Assembly (NCBI GenBank): GCA_910822395.1
Contig: OU365335.1
Location: 62,001 to 126,000 of the forward strand
DNA: 64,000 bases
Source of the DNA: Pseudoclavibacter triregionum
GTDB taxonomy: Bacteria > Actinomycetota > Actinomycetes > Actinomycetales > Microbacteriaceae
Direction of reading: 5' to 3'
The position numbers and the translations under genes are program-made. The notes under the pieces were generated by a model. The model was not told the DNA's origin and searched no databases. It saw only the letters and a program-made list of their open reading frames with translations. This document shows positions 35,788-45,026 of this stretch, in pieces. Position 1 is the stretch's first letter; every line of letters starts with the position of its first letter.

Positions 35788-35808
35788 GCCTCGGCCCCGA
35801 GACCTCCG

Positions 35809-35849
35809 GTGGTCTCGAGACGCGTCCTCCGGGCGCTCCTCAACCACCT
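35809..35849 (-). repeat. REP-like palindromic repeat, copy 2 (opposite orientation)
   Basis: This 41-base element begins GGTGGTCTCGAGACGCG and ends CGCTCCTCAACCACC, the reverse orientation of copy 1, giving a BIME-like arrangement at the end of the transporter operon. The remaining bases to 35997 show no gene. Confidence 0.7.
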
Positions 35850-35997
35850 CAGCGTCGGCGCGGGTGGCACAGTCTGCAGTGCCGAACGGACCTGCAGCCC
35901 GCGCCATCCGCGAGATCATGCGGGTCGCGATCCTCGACACGACTCCCATGAGCCCACTCCACTGCAGAGCGTGCCGGGCCGCGGAGCCACCGGCGGG

Positions 35998-37431
35998 CTA
36001 CTCCCGTCGGTCGTGGCGCTCGAGGAACTCGACGACCTCGCGCTGGTCGACGCCCGGGAAGTCGCCCGCCGGCAGCGGCGAGAAGACGTGCGCGTGCACG
36101 CGCGCGCTCGGCCACGCCTTCCGGCCCCAGCGCTCCGCGAGCTCGGCGGGCGGCGTCCGGCAGCAGCTCGCGTCGTCCGGGCACGTCGAGGCGACCCGCC
36201 CCGCCGCCTCCCGTCCGCGGAACCACCGCGCCTCGTCGAAGGGCGCCCCGATCGTGATCGAGAACTCCCCGCGATCCGTCCGGCCCGTCTGCGTCGAGCA
36301 CCAGTACGTGCCGTTCGGGGTGTCCGTGTACTGGTACGTCTCGGTCGTCCGGTTCGTGCGCGAGAAGGCCGAGCGGGCCGAGAACTTCCGGCACACGAAC
36401 TGGCCCTCGATCGAGCCCGTCACGTCCTCCGGCAGCGGCAGGCCGTCGTTCTCGTAGACCTTCATGATCGCGCCCTGGTCGTTCACGCGGAGGAAGTGGA
36501 GCGGGATGCCGAGATGCGAGGTGAGGAGATTCGTCATCCGCAGCGCCGCCGCCTCGTGGGTCACACCGAAGGCGTCGCGGAAGTCCTCGACGGCGAGGTC
36601 CCGCCGCCGCTTCGCCTCCTCGAGGAAGGCGACCGAGCGCTCGCGCGGCATGAGGCATGCCGCAGCGAAGTAGTTGATCTCGAGCCGTTGCCGGAGGAAG
36701 TCGGCGTAGTCGCGCGGGCGGTCGTGCCCGAGCACGCGGTGCGCCATCGCCTGGAGCGCCATCGCCCGCAGCCCGTGCCCGCCCGGGATCGACGCCGGCG
36801 GCAGGTAGATGCGTCCGTTCTCGAGGTCCGTGATGGATCGCGTCGAGTCGGGCAGGTCGTTCACGTAGATGAGCTCGAAGCCGAGGTGCTTCGCGAGCTG
36901 CGCGACCGTGTGGTGCGCGAGGGCGCCGCTCGCGGGCTCGACGTGCGACATGAGCCGCTCGGCGGCCTCCTCGAGCTCGGGCAGGTGGTTGTCCTTCGCG
37001 CGCAGCTGGAGGCGCAGCTCCGTGTTCGCGCGGCGGGCCTCCTCCGGCGTGAGGCTCGCCTCGACCTCGCGGCGCTCGAGCTCGCGGTGCATGCCCGCGA
37101 GCGCCGTGAGCACCTCGCCCGGGAGCGTCTTCATCGAGCCGATGCGCGGCAGCCCGAGGCGTCCGTAGAGCTCGGAGGCCTGGGCCCGCTCGACCTCGAG
37201 CTCGAGCTTCGAGCGCTCGTCCGGCGGGGTGTTCGCGACGAGCTCGGAGAGCTCGAGGTCGAAGGCCTCCGCGAGCGACTGGAGCACCGAGAGCTTCGGC
37301 TCGCGCTTGCCGTTCTCGATGAGCGAGAGCTGGCTGGGGAGGAGCCCGACCCGCTCGCCGAGCTGCTCGAGGGTGAGGCCGCGGTCCTTCCGGAAGTAGC
37401 GGATGCGCCGGCCGAGCACGAGCTGGTCCAC
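35998..37431 (-). CDS. RamB/PrpR-like (ScfR family) transcriptional regulator
   Basis: From the GTG at 37431, preceded by GGAGGAGAGGAG, this is a 477-residue regulator. It has an XRE-type helix-turn-helix (about 3-60, LEQLGERVGLLPSQLSLIEN), a helical linker, an IrrE/ImmA-like domain (about 160-300) whose metal motif is degenerate (QAMAHRVLGH), and the C-terminal ScfR-type domain with several Cys (FVCRKF, YWCSTQ, STCPDDASCC). Known relatives control acetate, propionate and ethanol genes (RamB in Corynebacterium, PrpR in Mycobacterium). It is divergent from pckG, and palindromes lie between, so control of PEP carboxykinase, itself, or the nearby alcohol dehydrogenase is plausible. Confidence 0.85.
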   Translation of the reverse strand: MDQLVLGRRIRYFRKDRGLTLEQLGERVGLLPSQLSLIENGKREPKLSVLQSLAEAFDLELSELVANTPPDERSKLELEVERAQASELYGRLGLPRIGSMKTLPGEVLTALAGMHRELERREVEASLTPEEARRANTELRLQLRAKDNHLPELEEAAERLMSHVEPASGALAHHTVAQLAKHLGFELIYVNDLPDSTRSITDLENGRIYLPPASIPGGHGLRAMALQAMAHRVLGHDRPRDYADFLRQRLEINYFAAACLMPRERSVAFLEEAKRRRDLAVEDFRDAFGVTHEAAALRMTNLLTSHLGIPLHFLRVNDQGAIMKVYENDGLPLPEDVTGSIEGQFVCRKFSARSAFSRTNRTTETYQYTDTPNGTYWCSTQTGRTDRGEFSITIGAPFDEARWFRGREAAGRVASTCPDDASCCRTPPAELAERWGRKAWPSARVHAHVFSPLPAGDFPGVDQREVVEFLERHDRRE

Positions 37432-37508
37432 GTCGACTCCTCTCCTCCCGCCGCGGCCGGAGGGCCCGGGCGCCGCATCGCGCCCCGGGATCTGCCATCC
37501 TGATGCCA

Positions 37509-37603
37509 CGGCAAAATTTGCCGTTGTTCGAGGCTAGCTTCGACCCGACCCCCGACAATCGCAAGCGAATTTTCCGGCTGCGTGAAATTTCACCAAATTT
37601 CAC
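37509..37603. promoter_or_regulatory. Palindromes between the RamB-like gene and pckG
   Basis: The divergent 253-base promoter region is unusually A/T-rich. CGGCAAAATTTGCCG (37509-37523) is a perfect palindrome around a central A. GTGAAATTTCAC (37582-37593) is a perfect 12-bp palindrome, and AAATTTCAC repeats ten bases later (37595-37603). These are good operator candidates, with one near each gene. Confidence 0.6.
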
Positions 37604-37684
37604 CCGCCCGATGGCGGCGATTCGGGGCGAGATGAGGGAGACTGGAGGGAAGCCGCAGAACAACGTCGATCTCCGAGGGCAGCC

Positions 37685-39544
37685 ATGACCGCACCGACCA
37701 TCGTCTCTTCCGCCGACATCCCCCAGATCTCGGCCAACCCCGAGATCAACGCTTGGGTCGTCCGCGTCGCCGAGCTCACGAAGCCCAGCGAGGTCGTCTG
37801 GTGCGACGGCTCGCAGGAGGAGCTCGACCGCCTCTGCGCCGAGATGGTCGAGTCCGGCACCCTCATCAAGCTGAACGAGGAGAAGCGCCCCGGCTCCTTC
37901 CTCGCCCGCTCGAACGCCGCCGACGTCGCGCGCGTCGAGGGCCGCACCTACATCTGCTCCGAGAAGGAGGAGGACGCCGGCCCCACGAACAACTGGCGCG
38001 ACCCGAAGGAGATGCGCGAGCTGCTCGACGGCCTCTTCGACGGCTCGATGCGCGGCCGCACGATGTACGTCGTCCCCTTCGCCATGGGCCCGGTCGGCGG
38101 CGCCATCACGCAGTACGGCGTCGAGATCACCGACTCCCCCTACGTCGTCGCGAGCATGGCGCTCATGACGCGCTCGGGCTCCGCCGCCCTCGAGCAGATG
38201 ACGCCGGGCCGCGAGTGGGTCCCCGCGCTCCACTCGGTCGGCTACCCGCTCGTCGACGAGCAGGGCGAGGCCCGCGAGGACGTCGCCTGGCCGCACAACG
38301 AGACGAAGTACATCACCCACTTCCCCGAGACCCGCGAGATCATGTCGTACGGCTCGGGCTACGGCGGCAACGCGCTCCTCGGCAAGAAGTGCTTCGCGCT
38401 GCGCATCGCCTCGGTCATGGCCCACGAGGAGGGCTGGATGGCCGAGCACATGCTCCTCATCCAGGTCACGAACCCCGAGGGCGTGAAGCGCACGATCGCC
38501 GCCGGCTTCCCCTCGGCCTGCGGCAAGACGAACCTCGCCATGATGCGCCCGAAGCTCGAGGGCTGGAAGGTCGAGACGATCGGCGACGACATCGTCTGGA
38601 TGCGCCAGGCCGCGGACGGCCGCCTCAACGCGATCAACCCCGAGTACGGCTTCTTCGGCGTCGCCCCCGGCACCGGCTGGTCGACGAACCCGGTCGCCAT
38701 GGAGACCATCGCGAAGAACACGATCTTCACGAACGTCGCGCTCACCGACGACGGCGACGTGTGGTGGGAGGGCATGACCGACGAGACGCCCGCGCACCTC
38801 ATCGACTGGGAGGGCAACGACTGGACGCCCGAGTCGGGCCGTCCCGCCGCGCACCCGAACGCCCGCTTCACGGTGCGCGCCGAGCAGTGCCCGACGATCT
38901 CCCCCGAGTGGGAGGCCGCCGACGGCGTGCCCGTCGACGCGATCCTCTTCGGCGGGCGCCGCGCCACGAACGTCCCCCTCGTCATGGAGTCGAAGTCGTG
39001 GGAGCACGGCGCCTTCGTCGGCGCGACCCTCGCCTCCGAGCAGACCGCCGCGGCCGAGGGCCCGGTCGGCAAGCTCCGCCGCGACCCCTTCGCCATGCAG
39101 CCCTTCGCCGGCTACCACATGGGCGACTACTGGGGGAACTGGATCAAGATGGGCGAGCTCCTCGGCGACAAGGCCCCGCGCATCTTCGAGGTGAACTGGT
39201 TCCGCAAGGACGAGAACGGCACGTTCCTCTGGCCGGGCTTCGGCGAGAACATCCGCGCCGTGAAGTGGATCTGCGACCGCCTCGACGGCAAGGTCGGCGC
39301 CGTGGAGGAGCCCATCGGCCTCCTCCCGAAGCTCGACGACCTCGACGTCGCGGGCCTCGACCTCGACCGCGAGACGCTCGGCAAGATCTTCGACGTCCCG
39401 ACCCGCCCGTGGCTCGTCGAGATGGACGTCACGCGCGAGTACTTCGACGAGATCGGCCCGAAGGTCCCGGCCGAGATCCGCGCCCAGCTCGACCAGGTCG
39501 TCGACGACCTCAAGGCCGAGCTCAAGGACGACGCGGACGTGTAG
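37685..39544 (+). CDS. pckG: Phosphoenolpyruvate carboxykinase (GTP)
   Basis: This cytoplasmic enzyme converts oxaloacetate and GTP to phosphoenolpyruvate, the entry to gluconeogenesis. The 619-residue length is normal for the GTP-dependent class. The kinase-1a P-loop is FPSACGKTN (275-283), containing the reactive Cys typical of GTP PEPCKs. Other landmarks are [20 protein letters not shown] (substrate site) and [12 protein letters not shown]. It starts at ATG 37685. A strong hairpin follows the stop. Confidence 0.97.
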   Translation: MTAPTIVSSADIPQISANPEINAWVVRVAELTKPSEVVWCDGSQEELDRLCAEMVESGTLIKLNEEKRPGSFLARSNAADVARVEGRTYICSEKEEDAGPTNNWRDPKEMRELLDGLFDGSMRGRTMYVVPFAMGPVGGAITQYGVEITDSPYVVASMALMTRSGSAALEQMTPGREWVPALHSVGYPLVDEQGEAREDVAWPHNETKYITHFPETREIMSYGSGYGGNALLGKKCFALRIASVMAHEEGWMAEHMLLIQVTNPEGVKRTIAAGFPSACGKTNLAMMRPKLEGWKVETIGDDIVWMRQAADGRLNAINPEYGFFGVAPGTGWSTNPVAMETIAKNTIFTNVALTDDGDVWWEGMTDETPAHLIDWEGNDWTPESGRPAAHPNARFTVRAEQCPTISPEWEAADGVPVDAILFGGRRATNVPLVMESKSWEHGAFVGATLASEQTAAAEGPVGKLRRDPFAMQPFAGYHMGDYWGNWIKMGELLGDKAPRIFEVNWFRKDENGTFLWPGFGENIRAVKWICDRLDGKVGAVEEPIGLLPKLDDLDVAGLDLDRETLGKIFDVPTRPWLVEMDVTREYFDEIGPKVPAEIRAQLDQVVDDLKAELKDDADV

Positions 39545-39552
39545 TCCCGCCT

Positions 39553-39608
39553 CCCCGCTCGACGACGCCCGTCCCGCCGCAGCGCGGGGCGGGCGTCGTC
39601 GAGCGGGG
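39553..39608 (+). terminator. Long hairpin after pckG
   Basis: The stem begins CCCCGCTCGACGACGCCCG and closes with CGGGCGTCGTCGAGCGGGG, eight bases after the stop codon. It has no T run, but it is the most stable hairpin in this region. Confidence 0.8.
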
Positions 39609-39613
39609 CGTCG

Positions 39614-39659
39614 TCGCCGCGTCGGCTCGCGGTCGCCGCGTCGGCTCGCGGTCGCCGCA
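39614..39659. repeat. 19-bp tandem repeat after the pckG terminator
   Basis: TCGCCGCGTCGGCTCGCGG occurs at 39614-39632 and 39633-39651, with a partial third copy. The rest of the gap to 39794 shows no gene. Confidence 0.75.
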
Positions 39660-39794
39660 TCGTCACCGAGGATTCGCCTCCTGAGAACGGTTCCATCGGC
39701 AGGATGGGATCGGGCGCCCGGGACCCGCCGCCATCCTCCCGGCCGAGCATCCGGCCCATGGCCCGGCGAGGCGCCCGCACGAAGGGAGGCCGTC

Positions 39795-40813
39795 ATGAAG
39801 GCAGCCATCCTCCGATCGTTCGACCAGCCGCTCGACGTGGCCGAGATGGAGACCCCGACGCCCGGGCCGCACCAGGCGCTCGTCCGCCTCGTCGCCTCCG
39901 GCGTCTGCCACACCGACCTGCACGCCTCGGAGGGCGACTGGCCCGTGAAGCCGGCTCCCCCGTTCGTCCCCGGCCACGAGGGCGTGGGCGTCGTCGAGGC
40001 CGTGGGCCCGGAGGTCGACGACCTCGCCGTCGGCGACCTCGTCGGCAACGCGTGGCTCTGGTCGGCGTGCGGCAAGTGCGAGTACTGCCGCAAGGGCCGG
40101 GAGACGCTCTGCGTCTCGGAGGAGCTCGGCGGCTCCACGCAGAACGGCTCCTTCGGCGAGTACATGCTCGTCGACGCCCGCTACGCGCCCCGCACCCGCA
40201 GGGCGTCGACCCACTCGAGGCGGCCCCGATCCTCTGCGCCGGCGTCACCGTCTACAAGGGCCTCAAGGAGACCGAGGTGAAGCCCGGCCAGTGGGTCGTC
40301 ATCTCGGGCATCGGCGGCCTCGGCCACGTCGCCGTCCAGTACGCGGTCGCGATGGGCATGCGCATCGTCGCCGTCGACATCGCCGACGACAAGCTCGAGC
40401 TCGCGAAGCGCCACGGCGCCGAGGTCGTCGTGAACGCGAAGGACGCCGACCCGGTGCCCGCCGTCGTCGAGGCGACGAAGGGCGGCGGCCACGGCATCCT
40501 CGTCACGGCCGTCCACCCGCAGGACTTCGACCAGGCGATCGGCATGTCGCGCAAGCTCGGCACGATCGTCGTCGTCGGCCTCCCGCCGGCCAAGACCGAG
40601 GTGCCGATCTTCGACGTCGTGCTCAACCGCATCGCCATCCGCGGCTCGATCGTCGGCACCCGCCACGACATGGTCGAGGCGCTCGACTTCTTCGCCCGCG
40701 GCCTCATCACGCCGACGATCGCCACGCGCAAGCTCGATGAGATCAACGATATCTTCGGCGAGATGCACCGCGGCGAGATCGACGGCCGCATCGTCATCGA
40801 CGACGCCAAGTAG
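39795..40813 (+). pseudogene. adhP: Zinc-dependent alcohol dehydrogenase with a single-base frameshift
   Basis: The family oxidises ethanol or reduces acetaldehyde with NAD. The first part (39795-40190) reads correctly: catalytic zinc ligands in GVCHTDLHASEGDWP and GHEGVGVVE, the structural zinc loop CGKCEYCRKGRETLC, then GSFGEYMLVDARYAPR. The expected continuation, GVDPLEAAPILCAGVTVYKG, and the NAD-binding SGIGGLGHVAVQYAV lie in another frame to the stop at 40813. Adding one C in the ACCCGC stretch at about 40191-40199 would restore a 339-residue protein. Since the same assembly contains adapter sequence, a consensus error is as likely as a real mutation. A good ribosome site precedes the ATG. 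Confidence 0.85.
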
Positions 40814-40839
40814 CGGATCCGGCCACGCCGAGTTCGCCG

Positions 40840-40890
40840 GTGGCCCCGTGTTGCTGTTCGGGAGGCTCCCGAACAGCAACACGGGGCCAC
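40840..40890. repeat. 51-bp perfect palindrome, copy 1
   Basis: 25-base arms flank a central G. The outer bases are GTGGCCCCGT and the inner core is GTTGCTGTTCGGGAG. It lies 26 bases after the adhP stop and could act as a terminator. It shares its core with copies at 40955 and 42011. Confidence 0.95.
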
Positions 40891-40954
40891 TCGCCACTCG
40901 CCGCTCGCCACTCGCCGCTCACGCGCCCGGGCGCCGCGCTGCGCCCGCCGCCAG

Positions 40955-41005
40955 GTGGCCCGGAGTTGCTGTTCGGGAGGCTCCCGAACAGCAACTCCGG
41001 GCCAC
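40955..41005. repeat. 51-bp perfect palindrome, copy 2
   Basis: This has the same 25-base-arm structure, but the outer bases are GTGGCCCGGA, changed on both arms so that pairing is kept. It ends six bases from the stop codon of the AbiEi/DUF559-like gene. Confidence 0.95.
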
Positions 41006-41011
41006 GTGGGA

Positions 41012-41926
41012 TCAGCGTCGCTCGCGGGCGAGGGCGCGGCGGAGATCGCGGATGAGGACGGCCGCACCGGAGCGGAGATCGTCGACGGTGGCCTCGATGA
41101 CGATCCAGCCGGCTGCGACGAGCCTGCGACGGCGGGCGATGTCGCGGCGGAACTGCAGCTGGTCGGTGCGGTGGTGCTCGCCCTGGTACTCGACCACCGT
41201 CCGCGCCGCCCGGAAGACGAGATCGCCGCGCGCGAGGAACTCGCCGCCCTCGAAGATCTCCCCGTTGAGCTCGGGCTCCGGCAGGCCCGCCCGCAGGATC
41301 GCAAGGCGGGCGAGCGTCTCCATCGGCGATGCCGATCCGGGCCGCGCGAGCTCGAGCGCGGAGCGAAGCATCCGAGCGCCCGGCGCCGAGCCGAACTCCT
41401 CGAGCGCGTCGGCGAGCGCTTCCGGCGTCGCGATGGGCCGCGGCAGCAGGATGCCCGGATAGCTGTCGCTCGAGGCGAGCAGCGCGTCGGCGAGCACGAT
41501 CGCCTCGTCCAGCTGGAGCCGCCGGGCGAGCATCAGCCAGGCCAGGATCGGGTCGAGCACGGGGAACGGCCAGGCGCCGGACTCCCGCCACAGGGCCGGC
41601 CTCACCCGCGACGCGACGACGCCGCGCCCCTTCGGCCGGTGAGCCCCGAGCGGGACGGCGATCTCGATCTCGGCGCCCGACAGCCGCGACGGGGCGGGCA
41701 GGCCGGCCAGGGCGAGGGCCGTGGCGCCGGACACCGCCTGCCCCGGGCGCGGCAGCGCGAAGTACGCCCTGCACCGCGCCTCCAGGCTGTCGTCGCCCGG
41801 CACCGCGCGCACCCCGCGGAACGGCCGCTCCAGGTCCCTGCCGCGCAGCCGCGCGTCGCTGAAGCCGGACCGGACCGCCTCCCGCCGCGAGAAGGGCCTC
41901 CGTCGCCATTCATCCGTGATCGCCAC
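41012..41926 (-). CDS. AbiEi-like / DUF559 protein (possible Vsr-type nuclease)
   Basis: From the GTG at 41926 this is about 304 residues. The N-terminus looks like the AbiEi winged-helix domain (FSRREAVRSGFSDARLRGRD, then PFRGVRAV). The middle resembles the rest of an AbiEi antitoxin (SGATALALAGLPAPSRL). The C-terminus (about 215-304) resembles DUF559, a Vsr-like endonuclease fold: ETLARLAILRAGLPEPEL, then DLVFRAARTVVEYQGEHHRT and RRDIARRRRLVAAGWIVIEA with conserved Asp and Glu. Such fused proteins are frequent in Microbacteriaceae and their role is unknown. No toxin partner is adjacent. The gene is flanked by two of the 51-bp palindromes. Confidence 0.75.
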   Translation of the reverse strand: MAITDEWRRRPFSRREAVRSGFSDARLRGRDLERPFRGVRAVPGDDSLEARCRAYFALPRPGQAVSGATALALAGLPAPSRLSGAEIEIAVPLGAHRPKGRGVVASRVRPALWRESGAWPFPVLDPILAWLMLARRLQLDEAIVLADALLASSDSYPGILLPRPIATPEALADALEEFGSAPGARMLRSALELARPGSASPMETLARLAILRAGLPEPELNGEIFEGGEFLARGDLVFRAARTVVEYQGEHHRTDQLQFRRDIARRRRLVAAGWIVIEATVDDLRSGAAVLIRDLRRALARERR

Positions 41927-42010
41927 TCGCTCCCCCACACCGCCGACGCTAGCCACCTGGCCGCCCCCGCCAGGCTTATCCACAGCCCCTCGCCCCGCGC
42001 ATCCCGCCCA

Positions 42011-42061
42011 GTGGCCCGAAGTTGCTGTTCGGGAGGCTCCCGAACAGCAACTTCGGGCCAC
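42011..42061. repeat. 51-bp perfect palindrome, copy 3
   Basis: The outer bases are GTGGCCCGAA, again with matching changes on the other arm. It lies 85 bases upstream of the AbiEi/DUF559-like gene and 96 bases before valS. Confidence 0.95.
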
Positions 42062-42157
42062 TCGCGACGCCACGTCGGCGGGTAGGGTTGGGCGGCGAGA
42101 ACAGCAAGGCACCCCAGGACTCGGTGCCGCCTACAGCGACGCGAACGGAGCTCCCCT

Positions 42158-44758
42158 ATGACCGCGATCCCCGGCATCCCCGACAAGCCGAAGCTCGAAG
42201 GCCTCGAGGCCAAGTGGGGCGAGGTCTGGGAGGAGACGGGCATCCACCGCTTCGACCGCGAGGGCGCGACCCGCGCCGATGTCTACTCGGTCGACACCCC
42301 GCCGCCGACCGCCTCGGGCTCGCTCCACGTCGGCCACGTGTTCTCGTACACGCACACCGACGTCGTCTCGCGCTTCCAGCGCATGCGCGGCAAGCGCGTC
42401 TTCTACCCGATGGGCTGGGACGACAACGGCCTCCCCACCGAGCGCCGCGTGCAGAACTACTACGGCGTGCGCTGCGACCCGTCGCTCCCCTACGACCCCG
42501 ACTTCACGCCCCCGCACGAGGGCGGCGACGGCAAGTCGATCAAGGCCGCCGACCAGCAGCCCATCTCGCGCCGCAACTTCATCGAGCTCTGCGAGCAGCT
42601 CACGCAGCAGGACGAGCAGGCGTTCGAGGACCTGTGGCGCCAGCTCGGCCTCTCGGTCGACTGGACGCAGACCTACCGCACGATCGGCGACGAGGCCCGC
42701 GCCGCGAGCCAGGCCGCGTTCCTCCGCAACATCGAGCGCGGCGAGGCCTACCAGGCCGACGCCCCGACGCTCTGGGACGTCACCTTCCGCACCGCCGTCG
42801 CCCAGGCCGAGCTCGAGGACCGCGAGCAGCCGGGCGCCTACCACCGCATCGGCTTCCGCAAGCCCGACGGCGAGCAGGTCTTCATCGAGACGACCCGCCC
42901 GGAGCTCCTCCCCGCCTGCGTCGCCCTCGTCGCGCACCCGGATGACGAGCGCTACCGGCCCCTCTTCGGCACCACCGTCACGACCCCGCTCTTCGGCGTC
43001 GAGGTGCCCGTGCTCGCCCACAAGCTCGCCCAGCCCGACAAGGGCGCGGGCATCGCGATGATCTGCACCTTCGGCGACGTCACGGACGTCATCTGGTGGC
43101 GCGAGCTGGGCCTCCCCAACCGCTCGATCCTCGGCAAGGACGGCCGCATCGTCGCCGAGGCGCCCGAGGCGATCACGAGCGAGAGCGGCCGCGCCGCGTT
43201 CGCCGAGCTCGCCGGCAAGACCGTCTTCTCGGCGAAGAAGGCCGTCGTCGAGATGCTCCAGGACTCGGGCGACATGGTCGGCGACCCGAAGCCCATCCAG
43301 CACCCGGTGAAGTTCTTCGAGAAGGGCGACAAGCCGCTCGAGATCGTCGCGACCCGCCAGTGGTACGTGAAGAACGGCGCCTCCGATGAGGCGCTCCGCG
43401 CGCGCCTGCTCGAGCGCGGCCGCGAGATGCGCTTCTGGCCCGACTTCATGCGCGTGCGCTACGAGAACTGGGTCGAGGGCCTCACGGGCGACTGGCTTAT
43501 CTCGCGCCAGCGCTTCTTCGGCGTCCCGATCCCCGTCTGGTACCCGCTCGACGAGCAGGGCGAGCCCCGCTACGACGAGGCGATCGCGGCGACCCCCGAG
43601 CAGCTCCCGGTCGACCCCACGAGCGACGTCCCGGCCGGCTACGAGGAGTCGCAGCGCGGCGTGCCGGGCGGATTCGTCGGCGAGGTCGACGTCATGGACA
43701 CGTGGATGACCTCCTCCCTCACCCCGCAGCTCGCGGGCGGCTGGGGCCGCGACGACGAGCTCTTCGAGCTCGTCTTCCCCTACGACGTGCGCCCGCAGGG
43801 CCAGGACATCATCCGCACGTGGCTCTTCTCGACGCTCCTGCGCTCGGAGCTCGAGCACGGCGTCGTGCCGTGGCGCAACGGCACGATCTCCGGCTTCATC
43901 GTCGACCCGGACCGCAAGAAGATGTCGAAGTCGAAGGGCAACGTCGTCACGCCCGCCGACATGCTCGACCAGCACGGCTCGGACGCCGTCCGCTACTGGG
44001 CCGCCTCGAGCCGCCTCGGCACGGACGCCGCGTTCGACCCGCAGAACCCGACGCAGATCAAGATCGGCCGCCGCCTCGCGATCAAGGTGCTCAACGCCGC
44101 GAAGCTCGTGCTCGGCTACGAGCTGGACGGCGAGGCCGAGACCGCCCGCGTCACCGAGCCCCTCGACCGCGCCATGCTCGCGGGCCTCGCGGAGGTCGTC
44201 GAGAAGGCGACCGCCTCGTTCGAGGAGTTCAACCACGCCGCCGCGCTCGAGGCGACCGAGTCGTTCTTCTGGATGTTCTGCGACGACTACCTCGAGCTCG
44301 TGAAGGAGCGCGCCTACTCGCAGGACGGCGACCGCGCCGCCCGCGACTCGGCCGTCGTCGCCATGCGCCGCGCGCTCGACGTCATGCTGCGCCTGCTCGC
44401 CCCGTTCATCCCCTTCGCGGCGGAGGAGTCGTGGTCGTGGGCGCACGAGGGCTCGGTGCACGTCGCCGCGTGGCCGGAGCCGGCCGACGCGCTCGGCGGC
44501 CTCGAGGCCGACACCCGCGTGCTCGAGCTCGCAAGCCGCGCGCTCACCTCGATCCGCGGCGCGAAGACCGCGGCGAAGGCCTCGCAGAAGACGCCGGTCG
44601 AGCGCGCCGAAATCGTCGCCCCGGCCGAGGAGCGGGCGCTGCTCGAGCAGGCGAAGGTCGACCTCGCGAGCGTGGGCCGGATCGGGGAGCTCCGCTTCGG
44701 CGACGCCGAGGAGCTCGAGGTCCGCGACATCGTCCTCGCGGAGGCGCCCCAGGCCTAG
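42158..44758 (+). CDS. valS: Valyl-tRNA synthetase
   Basis: This class I enzyme charges tRNA-Val and edits mischarged threonine. The 866-residue protein has HIGH-type HVGH (57-60), the CP1 editing domain (about 200-340), KMSKS (588-592) and an anticodon-binding helical domain. The C-terminal end is a short coiled-coil-like helix. The ATG at 42158 is preceded by GGAG. No T-box is visible upstream. A strong hairpin lies after the stop. Confidence 0.97.
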   Translation: MTAIPGIPDKPKLEGLEAKWGEVWEETGIHRFDREGATRADVYSVDTPPPTASGSLHVGHVFSYTHTDVVSRFQRMRGKRVFYPMGWDDNGLPTERRVQNYYGVRCDPSLPYDPDFTPPHEGGDGKSIKAADQQPISRRNFIELCEQLTQQDEQAFEDLWRQLGLSVDWTQTYRTIGDEARAASQAAFLRNIERGEAYQADAPTLWDVTFRTAVAQAELEDREQPGAYHRIGFRKPDGEQVFIETTRPELLPACVALVAHPDDERYRPLFGTTVTTPLFGVEVPVLAHKLAQPDKGAGIAMICTFGDVTDVIWWRELGLPNRSILGKDGRIVAEAPEAITSESGRAAFAELAGKTVFSAKKAVVEMLQDSGDMVGDPKPIQHPVKFFEKGDKPLEIVATRQWYVKNGASDEALRARLLERGREMRFWPDFMRVRYENWVEGLTGDWLISRQRFFGVPIPVWYPLDEQGEPRYDEAIAATPEQLPVDPTSDVPAGYEESQRGVPGGFVGEVDVMDTWMTSSLTPQLAGGWGRDDELFELVFPYDVRPQGQDIIRTWLFSTLLRSELEHGVVPWRNGTISGFIVDPDRKKMSKSKGNVVTPADMLDQHGSDAVRYWAASSRLGTDAAFDPQNPTQIKIGRRLAIKVLNAAKLVLGYELDGEAETARVTEPLDRAMLAGLAEVVEKATASFEEFNHAAALEATESFFWMFCDDYLELVKERAYSQDGDRAARDSAVVAMRRALDVMLRLLAPFIPFAAEESWSWAHEGSVHVAAWPEPADALGGLEADTRVLELASRALTSIRGAKTAAKASQKTPVERAEIVAPAEERALLEQAKVDLASVGRIGELRFGDAEELEVRDIVLAEAPQA

Positions 44759-44815
44759 CCATCCGAATCCGCCACCATCGGCAGTCACCGATGAAGTGGG
44801 GCGGGTCTACCACAT

Positions 44816-44853
44816 CGAATCCGGGCGCTTCCCCCGCAAAGCGCCCGGATTCG
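44816..44853 (+). terminator. Terminator after valS
   Basis: Stem CGAATCCGGGCGCTT pairs perfectly with AAGCGCCCGGATTCG over an 8-base loop, 57 bases after the valS stop. Confidence 0.85.
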
Positions 44854-45026
44854 CCGTTTCGCACAGGCGCCTGCCAGTCCGCGCCGGGGCGCCTGCCATG
44901 GAACGGCCATGGGGCACGAAGTTTCGGCCCCTAGCTTCGTCGACGTGCCGCTGACCGGGACTTTCCCCGGCGGAGCATCCGGCTCCCCGCCCATCCGCGG
45001 CCCAGCAACGACGAGAGGAACATCGC

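Noticed and set aside
39614-39659. CRISPR array (also considered for 25706-25769)
   Set aside because: The repeats are contiguous without unique spacers, and no cas genes are present.
40891-40921. ACTCGCC/GCTCGCC short tandem repeats between palindromes 1 and 2
   Set aside because: Very short and degenerate. Treated as low-complexity spacer rather than a separate element.
41976-41984. DnaA-box-like TTATCCACA here and at 63749-63757
   Set aside because: Only two isolated copies 22 kb apart, with no dnaA/dnaN genes or AT-rich unwinding region, so not an origin.
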